64,000 bases of DNA from M3007 sp040397785 (lineage in GTDB: Bacteria > Bacteroidota > Bacteroidia > Chitinophagales > Saprospiraceae), in assembly GCA_040397785.1 (NCBI GenBank), contig JBBAVI010000011.1:22973-86972 (forward strand). Reading direction: 5' to 3'. The notes beneath the pieces were generated by a model. That model saw only the letters and a list, made by a program, of their open reading frames with translations, was not told the DNA's origin and did not search any database. The first letter of the stretch is position 1. Each line of letters opens with the position of its first letter. The position numbers were made by a program, and so were the translations under genes. Shown here piece after piece: positions 42,836 through 51,503 of the stretch.

Positions 42836-45800
42836 CTAACGCAAAATCGTGATGATCGGAAAATCCTGTCCATAACCGTAACTTGACGGGTACTGCGGCG
42901 AACCTTTATACCGCGCCGTGACATCGGGTACTTTTTCCTGCAAATAAGCATCCAACTCCTTCACCGTCAGTTTTTTATCGCCGGTATCACCCGCACCTTT
43001 GAAGGCCTCCAGTAAACAATACGTAAATGCACCATGCCCCAATTGGGCAAACTCAGAAGCAAATTGTGCACTTCCAGAGGCCGTTAGCCAATGCGTGCCG
43101 GTGGAGCGGGCAAGTTGGGCAATGGCTTTTTCTTCGGCCGCACCCCGCGCCACAACCACCTGCTCCAATGCGCCTGCCGACTGACAAGCATCCAGGATAA
43201 ACAATTGTTTTTGGGCTTTTATTTCCTTCGAATAGCTTTGTAGTTCATTGGCACTCAGTCCTTTTTGCGCCAGGGCTTCATCATTTCCATACAACTGGGT
43301 TACATCTTGCGGCACCAGGAAAAAGGTCTTTTGATCGTTGATGACCCCATGACCGGCATAGTAAAACAAGAACAAATCTTGTGGATTGGCGGTGGCTTTC
43401 ACTTTATCGAGGGCCGCTACGATCCCCGCTTTTGTGGCTTGTTCGTTGGTGATAAAAATGGTGTTTACCTTGCTAAAAATACTTTTAGCACCTTGTTCGA
43501 TGGCATCTTTAAAGGCCAATGCATCCGCTTGTGCATAGTTCAGGCTGTATTTTGGGTTTTTATAGGTATTAATCCCGATGACCACCAAGTGCAATTGCAG
43601 ACCACCCGTAGTGCTTGTATTTTTGTTTGATCCAGCCAGGAAAATCACCATCTCTGCCGGTACGGATTCGGTGCGTTGTTTGTTGATGGCGACTGCACGG
43701 ATCGTGTTTTCACCGGGTAAAAGCGGGAGGGTGTATGATTTGTTAAATTGACTATTGCTGGCATTTTCCTCCTCTACGATCAGGTTGCGGGTGCTGGACT
43801 CGACCAATTTTCCATTCAGAAACAGTCGGATTTCGGCAATTTCACCGTCTTTGCTGGCTGCTTCCAGTTGGATATTTACCGAGGATTGCGTGGCGTCGTA
43901 CACCTCCAATTTGGGGTCGTTGCGCTTTTTGCCACCGTTAAACATCATTTTGATGGTAGGAAGGGGCTTTAATTGCTTGATATTGGGCAGGTTTTGTGGC
44001 AAATTTTGGTCCCACACCTGGGAAAGTAAGCCCGGTACGTAATATTGCTCGTATAAACTTTCCAGTGGAATAATTTCGTTACCCCGGCTGTAATACATTT
44101 TCTGCATAGCGCCCGCAGAAGCATCGAAGCGCCCATCGGGGGTAAAAACAACCCAGTCCTCGGTTTCTTCAAAAAGTAAAATCCGAGCCACCTGCCGCTT
44201 TTTTTCCAAATCGTATATGCTCAATCCGCTGCTTTCGGAAGTAACCAGGTAGCGTTCATTGCGCATGAAAAAAACATCTCCGCCGCGCTCTTCCGGGCAT
44301 TTAATCACATGGGTTTGCTTTTGGGTAATTACGTCTACAATGGCAAGGTCATCGCCCACTGCATCATTTGTCTTGTTGTTAAGTTGCACCGCCGCTGTCT
44401 TTCCGGAAGGAGAAAGGGTCGTCCACCATTCCGTAGCCGGGAGTTGGCAGGTGGCTTTGTTGGGCGTTCCGGTGGCCGCATCCAGCCAGATCAGTTGATC
44501 TTTTTCGGTGAAACTGGCCGTTTTACCACCATTTTCGAACCGAACATTATCGAGCCAGTTGCCAACATGCTGCCAAAGGATCCGTTTACCCACTAAATCA
44601 TAACAATACACCAAATCAAAACCTTCCGATCCATCGGTGCGAAAAAGCAGCCGTGATTTGTCGGGCGAAAGGTCACAGATGTAATTATGGCCGCTTTCAT
44701 ACAACACGTAACCGCTGGAGGCTTCCGGTTTGGGCACAAAACTCCGCAGCTTGTAGTTTTTTAAGTCAATAATATAAATCCCTTCATTGGCCACAGCCGC
44801 CAGAAAACCTGCCGCCTCAAATATCCGCAAACCCACCAGTCCGACAGCTGGTATGGTTTCTATTTGTTTATAAACGAGTTCTTTGCTACTCGGATCAAAT
44901 TCATACAATCCCTGGGTATTTACCACCACAAATCCGCGTTTGCCATCGGCGGTAAGTCGATAAACACAATTTGCATTTTCCACCGGTGCTTTAAACCGCT
45001 TCACATGCAGGCTATTTTGGTCAAAATACAACGCACGGTCTTGCAACCATAAGCCATCGGTGTGTTGCATGGAATAATTTTGTTCGGCATGCAAAGGCGT
45101 GTATCCGTATTTACCTTGATACACGTCGCCCGGCATCGCATATTTACCCATCGTGATCCCCATGATATAATATTTTCCAGACGGGGCAAAACGCAGGTTT
45201 TGGGGGCCATTTATACCGTAACCAGGATATTCGAATTTGCTGATGGCGCTTGCCGTAAAATTGCGCACATCAAAAATCCGGTATTCCCCCTGGTATTCGA
45301 GCGCAAGTTGGTTGGCATTAATTGGGTAGGCCTCCGTAATACTCATCGGATCTATATCTGATTCGACGCGGAACAGCTCTAAAGATTTGCGTTTCGACTG
45401 GCCGCTGTTGGCGTCTAATTCTTCCAAAAAGAAGGTCTTTTCATCTTCACCAGAAAAGGCCAGTAAATTGCCATTGGGCAGGTAAGTGTACGGAAAGGTT
45501 TTTTTATCGTAATTTTTTACTAACTTTTTGGTATTCAGGTTGATAATACGCGTTCCCATCACCTGATCGTACAAAAGCAATTGTTGCTCATCGAGGCTCA
45601 GGCTTAGGCGGTTGATGGCGTGGGTGGCCATGGTTTTTACCGTATAGGCGTATATCGTGGACGAAATTCCTGTTGCAAGGGTAATTTTTTGCACAAAAAG
45701 GTTGTCATATTGCGCCGTTTCGCGGCCGCCGCCATACAACGTTTTCCCATCGGCGGAAAAAATCAGCGTTCCCAGGGTATGGGCTAATTTGATTTTTTGC

Positions 45801-46135
45801 GTCAACACAAAACGATTGAGGTTGTATAGGTACAAGGTATCGGCGTTTTGGAAAGCCAGCCATTGATTATCGGAACTTACCGTGAGTATATGCTCAAAGT
45901 TGAGTTGTCGGCCGCCAGTGTATGTAGGGAACATGATGTTTTTGAGCAGCCGTCGGGTTTCGTTTTCCCAAATTTTTATTTCTGAAGCCCCCGCTGTAAT
46001 CAGGTATTTTTCATCATGTGTAAAAACAACATTATCAGCATAGTGCCGTGCGGGAAAAATCAATGCTGGCGCTTCTGTTTGTGCCAGAGAAACAAAAGCC
46101 TGAAGCAAAAGTAGAATGGAAAAGAGGTATTTCAT
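42836..46135 (-). CDS. Secreted beta-propeller protein with C-terminal caspase-like protease
   Basis: A 1099-residue exported protein. After a signal peptide (ending SLA-Q), residues about 20-690 contain repeated WD40/PQQ-like beta-propeller strands (for example VFTHDEKYLITAGASEIKIWE, LIFSADGKTLYGGG). A short beta domain follows, then a C-terminal peptidase C14 (caspase/metacaspase-like) domain from about residue 850 (LHLVVIGINTYKNPKYSLNYA). The catalytic pair is H929 in YYAGHG and C984 in LDACQSAG, 55 residues apart, and both are intact. Last gene of the six-gene cluster, 39 nt after the 331-residue protein. It is predicted to sense or bind through the propeller and cleave after basic or acidic residues; specificity is unknown. 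Confidence 0.88.
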   Translation of the reverse strand: MKYLFSILLLLQAFVSLAQTEAPALIFPARHYADNVVFTHDEKYLITAGASEIKIWENETRRLLKNIMFPTYTGGRQLNFEHILTVSSDNQWLAFQNADTLYLYNLNRFVLTQKIKLAHTLGTLIFSADGKTLYGGGRETAQYDNLFVQKITLATGISSTIYAYTVKTMATHAINRLSLSLDEQQLLLYDQVMGTRIINLNTKKLVKNYDKKTFPYTYLPNGNLLAFSGEDEKTFFLEELDANSGQSKRKSLELFRVESDIDPMSITEAYPINANQLALEYQGEYRIFDVRNFTASAISKFEYPGYGINGPQNLRFAPSGKYYIMGITMGKYAMPGDVYQGKYGYTPLHAEQNYSMQHTDGLWLQDRALYFDQNSLHVKRFKAPVENANCVYRLTADGKRGFVVVNTQGLYEFDPSSKELVYKQIETIPAVGLVGLRIFEAAGFLAAVANEGIYIIDLKNYKLRSFVPKPEASSGYVLYESGHNYICDLSPDKSRLLFRTDGSEGFDLVYCYDLVGKRILWQHVGNWLDNVRFENGGKTASFTEKDQLIWLDAATGTPNKATCQLPATEWWTTLSPSGKTAAVQLNNKTNDAVGDDLAIVDVITQKQTHVIKCPEERGGDVFFMRNERYLVTSESSGLSIYDLEKKRQVARILLFEETEDWVVFTPDGRFDASAGAMQKMYYSRGNEIIPLESLYEQYYVPGLLSQVWDQNLPQNLPNIKQLKPLPTIKMMFNGGKKRNDPKLEVYDATQSSVNIQLEAASKDGEIAEIRLFLNGKLVESSTRNLIVEEENASNSQFNKSYTLPLLPGENTIRAVAINKQRTESVPAEMVIFLAGSNKNTSTTGGLQLHLVVIGINTYKNPKYSLNYAQADALAFKDAIEQGAKSIFSKVNTIFITNEQATKAGIVAALDKVKATANPQDLFLFYYAGHGVINDQKTFFLVPQDVTQLYGNDEALAQKGLSANELQSYSKEIKAQKQLFILDACQSAGALEQVVVARGAAEEKAIAQLARSTGTHWLTASGSAQFASEFAQLGHGAFTYCLLEAFKGAGDTGDKKLTVKELDAYLQEKVPDVTARYKGSPQYPSSYGYGQDFPIITILR

Positions 46136-46174
46136 GTTGGAATATTTGATTGTTTATAACCGCTGCGCTGAATT

Positions 46175-47170
46175 TTACTCTTTACCCGTTTCAATTTTTA
46201 CCCCAAAACGGTTGCCGCCCAAGGCATACAATTGAATTTTAAGCAACACACCAAGATCTTGATCGTCAAAGGTTTGTACTTTCCAAACATGGGTATTGCC
46301 CGTATTGGTGCTGTATGCTGCTTTGTACACCAGGCGGTATTCCAGACCTTCGAGGCTTGCAATACTTTTCAAGGTTTCATCGTAATAGGTACGGGCCTCG
46401 TTCAGCGCATCAAAGTTCCTTCTGGCTTCCAGGCGCCATTGCCCGGCGGCATTTTTGCGAATAATGGTTTGTTCGGCGCCATCAAAAGCAATGGCTGCGA
46501 TAAATTCATCTTTTTTACCTTCAATCGGGGTGGCCCGCAAGTCTTTAAGATCCTGCTCCGCCGCACTTTTCAGGTAGGTATTAAGCGCCAGGGTTTGGGT
46601 TTCATCGGCTTTAGGCGCCGGAGCAACACCGTCCTCAACGGGCTCGTCGTTAAACAGGTTGTCCGGCACATCAAAGCTGGGTTCTTGGGCAAATTCAGTA
46701 TCCGGCAGGTTGGCAGCAATAACGATTTTATTGTTAAAAAACCAAAGCATTGAAACCGTGCCCTCTGCTGTTTTATTCAATAACCAGTGGTTGGCAAGGC
46801 TGGGATGGGTGGCGGGACCTAAATCGGCCGTAAGCAAAGCCTCCAACGTATCGGCGTCTTCAAATTCAAAAATTACCTCGTACAAAGGCCGGTAACCATC
46901 CATGTCAAAAATATAAGAGATGCCCAGCAAACCTTTTTCCTGGATAGGCCAGTAATACTCCTGGCGAAAATTAATGCCGCTGTCCACTTTTTTAACCGGA
47001 AAACGGCGGCTCAGAAAAGTATCTAAAGGCGTAGTGATCGGCACATTTTGGTTGGCCGTAACGGTGGCAAAAATTTCACCATACTCCTTTCTGGTAGCAC
47101 CGCTTTGGGCATAGATTAAATCATTGAAAATCAAAAAAATATACAGAATATGCAGGATTCGCTTGTTCAT
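46175..47170 (-). CDS. Uncharacterised exported protein in the caspase cluster
   Basis: Not recognised. A 331-residue protein with a signal peptide (MNKRILHILYIFLIFNDLIYA-Q). It is acidic, with predicted alternating beta strands and a mid-region linker (VPDNLFNDEPVEDGVAPAPKADE) dividing two similar-sized domains. The first has an aromatic YYWPIQEKGLLGISYIFDMDG segment. Lies 41 nt after the TPR/barrel gene and 39 nt before the caspase gene, so it is likely a partner or substrate of that protein. Confidence 0.7.
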   Translation of the reverse strand: MNKRILHILYIFLIFNDLIYAQSGATRKEYGEIFATVTANQNVPITTPLDTFLSRRFPVKKVDSGINFRQEYYWPIQEKGLLGISYIFDMDGYRPLYEVIFEFEDADTLEALLTADLGPATHPSLANHWLLNKTAEGTVSMLWFFNNKIVIAANLPDTEFAQEPSFDVPDNLFNDEPVEDGVAPAPKADETQTLALNTYLKSAAEQDLKDLRATPIEGKKDEFIAAIAFDGAEQTIIRKNAAGQWRLEARRNFDALNEARTYYDETLKSIASLEGLEYRLVYKAAYSTNTGNTHVWKVQTFDDQDLGVLLKIQLYALGGNRFGVKIETGKE

Positions 47171-47211
47171 GTTGCGACAGATTTATTTGAAAAAAGGAGC
47201 ATGTGCAAGGA

Positions 47212-48948
47212 TTATAAAGAAAAGCCCAGGGTCATACCCATACGTATTTGAAAACCCCAATAGGTTTCTTTTCGGGCAGATAAAAAGGCGTTGCTGAAAT
47301 TGTAATCGGCGCGCGGATAGGCAGGGTTGTTGAGGTCGAACAGGTTATACGTGGCGCCCAAGCCAAAGTAGAAATCGGCGCCAAAGGGGCGGTGCTGCCA
47401 AAGTTGTCCAAAATTCAACATAACACCATAAGCGGTAAGTTTTGGGGTAAAAGGCAAGTCTGTGGTGATCGCAACACCACTCGTTTTATCTAGTACGGCA
47501 CTCATTTGAGGCTGATAATTGCGTTCATTGTAGGTAAGCAAAAAGCCACTATACCCGCGGGATGCACTACGCTCGGATTTCAATTTTTTGTATCCGAAGT
47601 GGGCATAGAAACCGTCCCAATGCGGGTTCGGGAAATCTGTCAGGTTATCGGCATTGCTCAGCCGCTCGTTCTGGAGGTAATCCTGGTCATTTTTGGCCTT
47701 CATGTAAGAAAACTCGAGCATCGATTGGCCAATTGGAAGGTTGATCACGCCGCCTAAATCAATATATTGCGGACGTTGCACTATGCGTAAAACATAAGCG
47801 CCTACATACATACGGTTTCTGTTGGCGCGTTTTGCGGCCCGCTCTTGCCGTTTTTGGGCTTCCTGGGCGCGCTTTTGGGCTGCTGCGCGGCATCGATTGG
47901 CTGTTTCCTCGATGGCTTTCGCTTTGTTGACATCCCCAAATTTTTTAAAATAAGCCGCCAGGCGCTCATATTCTGCACAATTGTCGGAGCCGATTTGTGG
48001 TAAAATTTTATTGCAAAATTTCCAGCCGCCTGCCGATTCACCCGCCTGTTCAAATAAGGGCAACAAATCCCAGCATTGCGCATTGGTAAAACCGTAACCC
48101 AAATCCAGGGCCTGGCTGTAAAACTGGCCGGCCAGGGCATTCATATCGCCTGAACGGTGCAAATCCTCCGCAATTGAAAACGAGGCCGACCCGTTTTTAT
48201 CCCAACCCACAGGGGCCGATTTACCGGTGAGGAACAAATCCGCCACGGATTTCAGGAGCACGGTACCAAAATTAACCCGATTCATATCAGCCCGTTGGGT
48301 TGCATCCATTTTGGCGTACAAATCAATCATTTTTCGGGCTTGATCTATTTTACCTGGTTTTTCTACGGTAAAGTCATACAGGTACTTATGCATAAAAAAT
48401 GTTACTACATAGTATCCTTCCGGTTGTAGATCAAATACCTTTTGCGCATATTTTCTCAAATTGACGGCATCTGTCTTTTTGAAATAGTATTCGGCCAATT
48501 CGCCATAAAAGCGCTGTCGGGTTTGCAAAAAGGCAGTATATTCAATGACAAATGCCTTTCCGCCGGATTGATACCGAAAAGGGAATTCGGTAGGGCCCAG
48601 TCGATCGAATTCGCTTTCAATGGATTTTAGTAGCTGGTCGCCTAGGCCTGTATCCGTGTTGCCCAGTTTGTTGTAGTACACTTCCGCCCGCAAATGGACC
48701 AGCACTGCCAGGAAATATTTTGCGGTACGCTTTTCTTCTGCCGTTCCTTTTTTGAGCACGCTTTTCAGGAGTATTTCGGCATTATCCGCTAGTTTTAACA
48801 AACTGGCAGGATCTACATCCGGTTTAGTGGAGGATTCGGTGATGGTTTGATAAACGCGGACTGCATTTTCGAGTTGCTGCTCGGTTTGTGCCATAGCAGT
48901 CAAGTGCAACATGGTGAGCATGCTGCCAATCAAGTAGTATTTTTTCAT
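47212..48948 (-). CDS. Exported TPR-like protein with C-terminal outer-membrane beta-barrel
   Basis: A 578-residue exported protein. A signal peptide (ending LTAMA-Q) is followed by about 340 residues of helical repeats (residues about 20-360, TPR-like), a basic coiled-coil linker rich in Ala, Gln and Lys (AAQKRAQEAQKRQERAAKRA), and a C-terminal region of about 200 residues with alternating aromatic strands (FSYMKAKNDQDYL, GFYAHFGYKKL, LTAYGVMLNFGQLW, ADFYFGLGATYNLF) ending GFQIRMGMTLGFSL, typical of an outer-membrane beta-barrel. It begins 1 nt after the response-regulator stop, so the two are tightly coupled. Confidence 0.75.
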   Translation of the reverse strand: MKKYYLIGSMLTMLHLTAMAQTEQQLENAVRVYQTITESSTKPDVDPASLLKLADNAEILLKSVLKKGTAEEKRTAKYFLAVLVHLRAEVYYNKLGNTDTGLGDQLLKSIESEFDRLGPTEFPFRYQSGGKAFVIEYTAFLQTRQRFYGELAEYYFKKTDAVNLRKYAQKVFDLQPEGYYVVTFFMHKYLYDFTVEKPGKIDQARKMIDLYAKMDATQRADMNRVNFGTVLLKSVADLFLTGKSAPVGWDKNGSASFSIAEDLHRSGDMNALAGQFYSQALDLGYGFTNAQCWDLLPLFEQAGESAGGWKFCNKILPQIGSDNCAEYERLAAYFKKFGDVNKAKAIEETANRCRAAAQKRAQEAQKRQERAAKRANRNRMYVGAYVLRIVQRPQYIDLGGVINLPIGQSMLEFSYMKAKNDQDYLQNERLSNADNLTDFPNPHWDGFYAHFGYKKLKSERSASRGYSGFLLTYNERNYQPQMSAVLDKTSGVAITTDLPFTPKLTAYGVMLNFGQLWQHRPFGADFYFGLGATYNLFDLNNPAYPRADYNFSNAFLSARKETYWGFQIRMGMTLGFSL

Positions 48949-48949
48949 A

Positions 48950-49594
48950 TCAGATGATTCCTTTGCGACGGGCCTGTTCGACGGCGGCGGTTTTATTGTT
49001 TACCTGAAGTTTTCTGTAAACATGTTCAATATGGGTTCGTACGGTGCCGGTCGAAACAATTAGGTTGTTGGCTACTTGTTGGTAGCTCAGACCTCGGCTC
49101 AATTGTTCTAAAATTTCAACTTCGCGGGGAGTAAGATTATGTTCGGGCGTTTCGGCGGGCGGGGTGCCCCGACGCATCATTTGTAGTGCTTTTCGGGCAA
49201 CGGCGGGCGACATTGGTGCGCCGCCTTCCAATGCTTCATGGAGGTTGCGGTGTAAACTTTCTGGTGTTTCATCTTTTAACAAATAACCATCGGCACCCGC
49301 AAGAATGGCATCAAAAATGTGGTTTTCATCTTCAAAAACCGTTGCCATCACCACTTTTACCTGTGGATACAGATCTTTAAGCGCCTGGGTGGCCACAATT
49401 CCATTCATTTCAGGCATATTAATATCCATCAGCACCAAATCGGGTTTGTGGAAGCAGCCTTCGAGCCATTGCAGCAGCAAGCGGCCATTCATGGCCACGT
49501 GCACCACCTGAAAATCGGCAGAGGCCTCTACATTTTCCTGTAACATCCGCGCCAAACGCGGCAGGTCTTCAGCAATGGCGATGTGGTATGGCAT
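48950..49594 (-). CDS. LuxR/NarL-family response regulator of the caspase cluster
   Basis: DNA-binding response regulator of 214 residues starting at MPYHIAIAEDLPRLARML. The receiver has acidic residues E9-D10, the phosphoacceptor D57 in VLMDINMPEMNG and the Lys in YLLKDE. The C-terminal LuxR HTH is intact (LTPREVEILEQLSRGLSYQQVANNLIVSTGTVRTHIEHVYRKL). The start at 49594 is supported by the promoter/operator just upstream; an in-frame extension to 49777 would overlap the kinase gene and carries no domain. Partner of the upstream kinase; its probable binding site is the palindrome at 49675-49694 and 53108-53127. Confidence 0.92.
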   Translation of the reverse strand: MPYHIAIAEDLPRLARMLQENVEASADFQVVHVAMNGRLLLQWLEGCFHKPDLVLMDINMPEMNGIVATQALKDLYPQVKVVMATVFEDENHIFDAILAGADGYLLKDETPESLHRNLHEALEGGAPMSPAVARKALQMMRRGTPPAETPEHNLTPREVEILEQLSRGLSYQQVANNLIVSTGTVRTHIEHVYRKLQVNNKTAAVEQARRKGII

Positions 49595-49645
49595 GCGTGG
49601 ACTGGGTTTGCGGCTGCTTATTTCGAAGCAACCTGTTCTACACGA

Positions 49646-49653
49646 CAAAGGTA
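49646..49653 (-). promoter_or_regulatory. Promoter -7 box of the response-regulator gene
   Basis: TACCTTTG on the minus strand; start near 49640. The operator-like palindrome begins 21 nt upstream. Confidence 0.65.
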
Positions 49654-49674
49654 GGCTTCCTTTTCTTGTCGGCT

Positions 49675-49694
49675 TATCCGACGAATATCGGATA
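49675..49694 (-). promoter_or_regulatory. 20-bp palindrome, operator candidate (site 2)
   Basis: TATCCGACGAATATCGGATA: 7-bp arms TATCCGA / TCGGATA with 6-nt centre. Shared with site 1 (53108-53127) at 17 of 20 positions and at identical distance (21 nt) from the -7 box. Centred near -45 relative to the predicted start, an activator position. Confidence 0.7.
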
Positions 49695-49707
49695 TTGCGG
49701 GTAAGGC

Positions 49708-51501
49708 TTAGGGTGTGCGCAAAGGCACCAGGATCGTTATCGATGTTCCCGTATCGGGTATGCTGGAGATATTGCAAGTGCCGCCAATTTCGACGGCGCG
49801 CTGGCGCATATTTTGCAGGCCATAGCCCATGGTAAGTTGCGTGTCTATCTGGAATCCTTGGCCATTATCATACAGCACCATGCGCAATTGCGGCTCCTGG
49901 AGGTCGAACAAAATATGCACTGCATCGGCAGCAGCATGTTTGATGGCATTGGTGATGCCTTCCTGGGCAATACGGTACAAGTTGAGCAAAATGCCAGGAC
50001 TGAGTATCAGCGACTCTAAATCGGATTTGCAGGTGATATTTACTTCAACCTGGGTGTTTTTACCTGCAAATTCGCTTATTTTGGTCAATAATTCCTGCAA
50101 TGGAGCATCCTGGGTTTGAATGGCCCAGATCGTTTCCCGCAATTGCTGCATGGCGGTTCGCGTATTGTCCACAATATTTTTTAGGGCATTTTGTTGCGTT
50201 TGATCGCCGGTACGCTGCACCTGGCGGGTCAGTTCCGATCCGATCAGGGTCAATTCGGCCCCTAAATTGTCGTGCAGGTCGCGGCTGATGCGCAGTCGTT
50301 CTTCCTGCAGTCCGTTGTACATTTCGGCCCGAAGCAGTTCTTCCTGCAGTTGGGCTTCCCGTTGCAATTGGGCTTGTTTTTCGCGTTGCCGTTTGATCAG
50401 CACAGATCCAACAGCGATACTCAGCAGCAACAGCCCAATCAATGCTAACAGCCAAAAATTCCGGCTGCGCACCCGCAATTGTTCCCGAATGAGGTCCTTT
50501 TCTTTCCGGGCCGTTTCGTATTTAGTTTGCATTTCTGCAATCTGTCGGCTGCGGTTAATGTTAAAAAGGCTGTCTTTAAGGGAATTGCTCAAGTTAAGCC
50601 AGTGGAGTGCTTCTTTAAAATTGCCGCTTTCTTGCTCGCATTTCGCCAGCATTTCGAGGTTATATTGCCGTAAAGCCAGAAAATTGATGCTCGACGCGAT
50701 GGCTAAACTTTTTTCAAAATAGGCTTTTGCGTCTTTGTAACTGGCTGCTACCAGGTACGCTTCCCCAATGTTGCAATAATTGACGGCCATACCTTGTTTG
50801 TCGCCCATTTTTGCCCGAATTTGCGTCGATTGTTCGATCAAATCAATCGCCAAGCGCGTATTCCCTGCGTCAGAGGCGACGGAAGCGAGGTTATTTAACA
50901 CATATCCCAGTCCGATACTATCGCCAATGGCCTGCCGGATCGAAAATACGCGCAAAAACAATTCCTGCGCCTGAGGCCATTCATTGTGCTGCATGGCTAT
51001 GATGCCCCGATTATCGAGTGCCGTTGCCAGCAAACTCGAATCCCGGGCTTTCAAGGCTGCCTGCTCTGCGGCTACCGTATATTGTACCGCCTTTTCTTGT
51101 TCCTTAAAACGGGAATAATAAATGGCCATTTCATTGAGCACCGAGGCTTTGCCTGCCTCCTCGCTCAAGGCTTCGAAAAGGTCGAGCGCCTGCTGGTAAT
51201 AACCCAGTGCTAATTCATATTTTCCTAGCAAATAGTAGTTTACCCCCAGGTTTTTGAGGGTTTTGGCCTCTAATAATCGGAGTTTGTCGTTCCGTGCAAT
51301 GGTGAGCGCACGTTCTCCCAACACCTTACCCTGTTCGAAATCGGCCGATGAAATCGCGTAAAACCGTGCATTAATCAGCGTTACCTGTGCCTCCGGGGCA
51401 AGATTGGGCAAGGCTGCCAGTACTGAGTCAAGCGTAGTTTGTGCCTGGCAGCCGACCGCCAGGCACAAACAAACTATCCATGTCAGTATCCGTTTTTGCA
51501 A
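49708..51501 (-). CDS. TPR-containing sensor histidine kinase (HisKA_3 type)
   Basis: A 597-residue membrane histidine kinase. After a signal-like N terminus come TPR repeats (residues about 30-310) facing the periplasm, a membrane helix (about 348-370, NFWLLALIGLLLLSIAVGSVLI), a coiled coil, and the HisKA_3 dimerisation domain with phospho-His H410 in RISRDLHDNLGAEL. The ATPase domain has N-box YRIAQEGITNAIKHA, DNGQGF and GYGLQNMRQRA. It is the typical partner of LuxR-type regulators. It ends 113 nt before the regulator and starts 2 nt after the papain-like gene stop. Signal unknown; the periplasmic TPRs could bind a protein or peptide. Confidence 0.9.
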   Translation of the reverse strand: MQKRILTWIVCLCLAVGCQAQTTLDSVLAALPNLAPEAQVTLINARFYAISSADFEQGKVLGERALTIARNDKLRLLEAKTLKNLGVNYYLLGKYELALGYYQQALDLFEALSEEAGKASVLNEMAIYYSRFKEQEKAVQYTVAAEQAALKARDSSLLATALDNRGIIAMQHNEWPQAQELFLRVFSIRQAIGDSIGLGYVLNNLASVASDAGNTRLAIDLIEQSTQIRAKMGDKQGMAVNYCNIGEAYLVAASYKDAKAYFEKSLAIASSINFLALRQYNLEMLAKCEQESGNFKEALHWLNLSNSLKDSLFNINRSRQIAEMQTKYETARKEKDLIREQLRVRSRNFWLLALIGLLLLSIAVGSVLIKRQREKQAQLQREAQLQEELLRAEMYNGLQEERLRISRDLHDNLGAELTLIGSELTRQVQRTGDQTQQNALKNIVDNTRTAMQQLRETIWAIQTQDAPLQELLTKISEFAGKNTQVEVNITCKSDLESLILSPGILLNLYRIAQEGITNAIKHAAADAVHILFDLQEPQLRMVLYDNGQGFQIDTQLTMGYGLQNMRQRAVEIGGTCNISSIPDTGTSITILVPLRTP

Positions 51502-51503
51502 AT

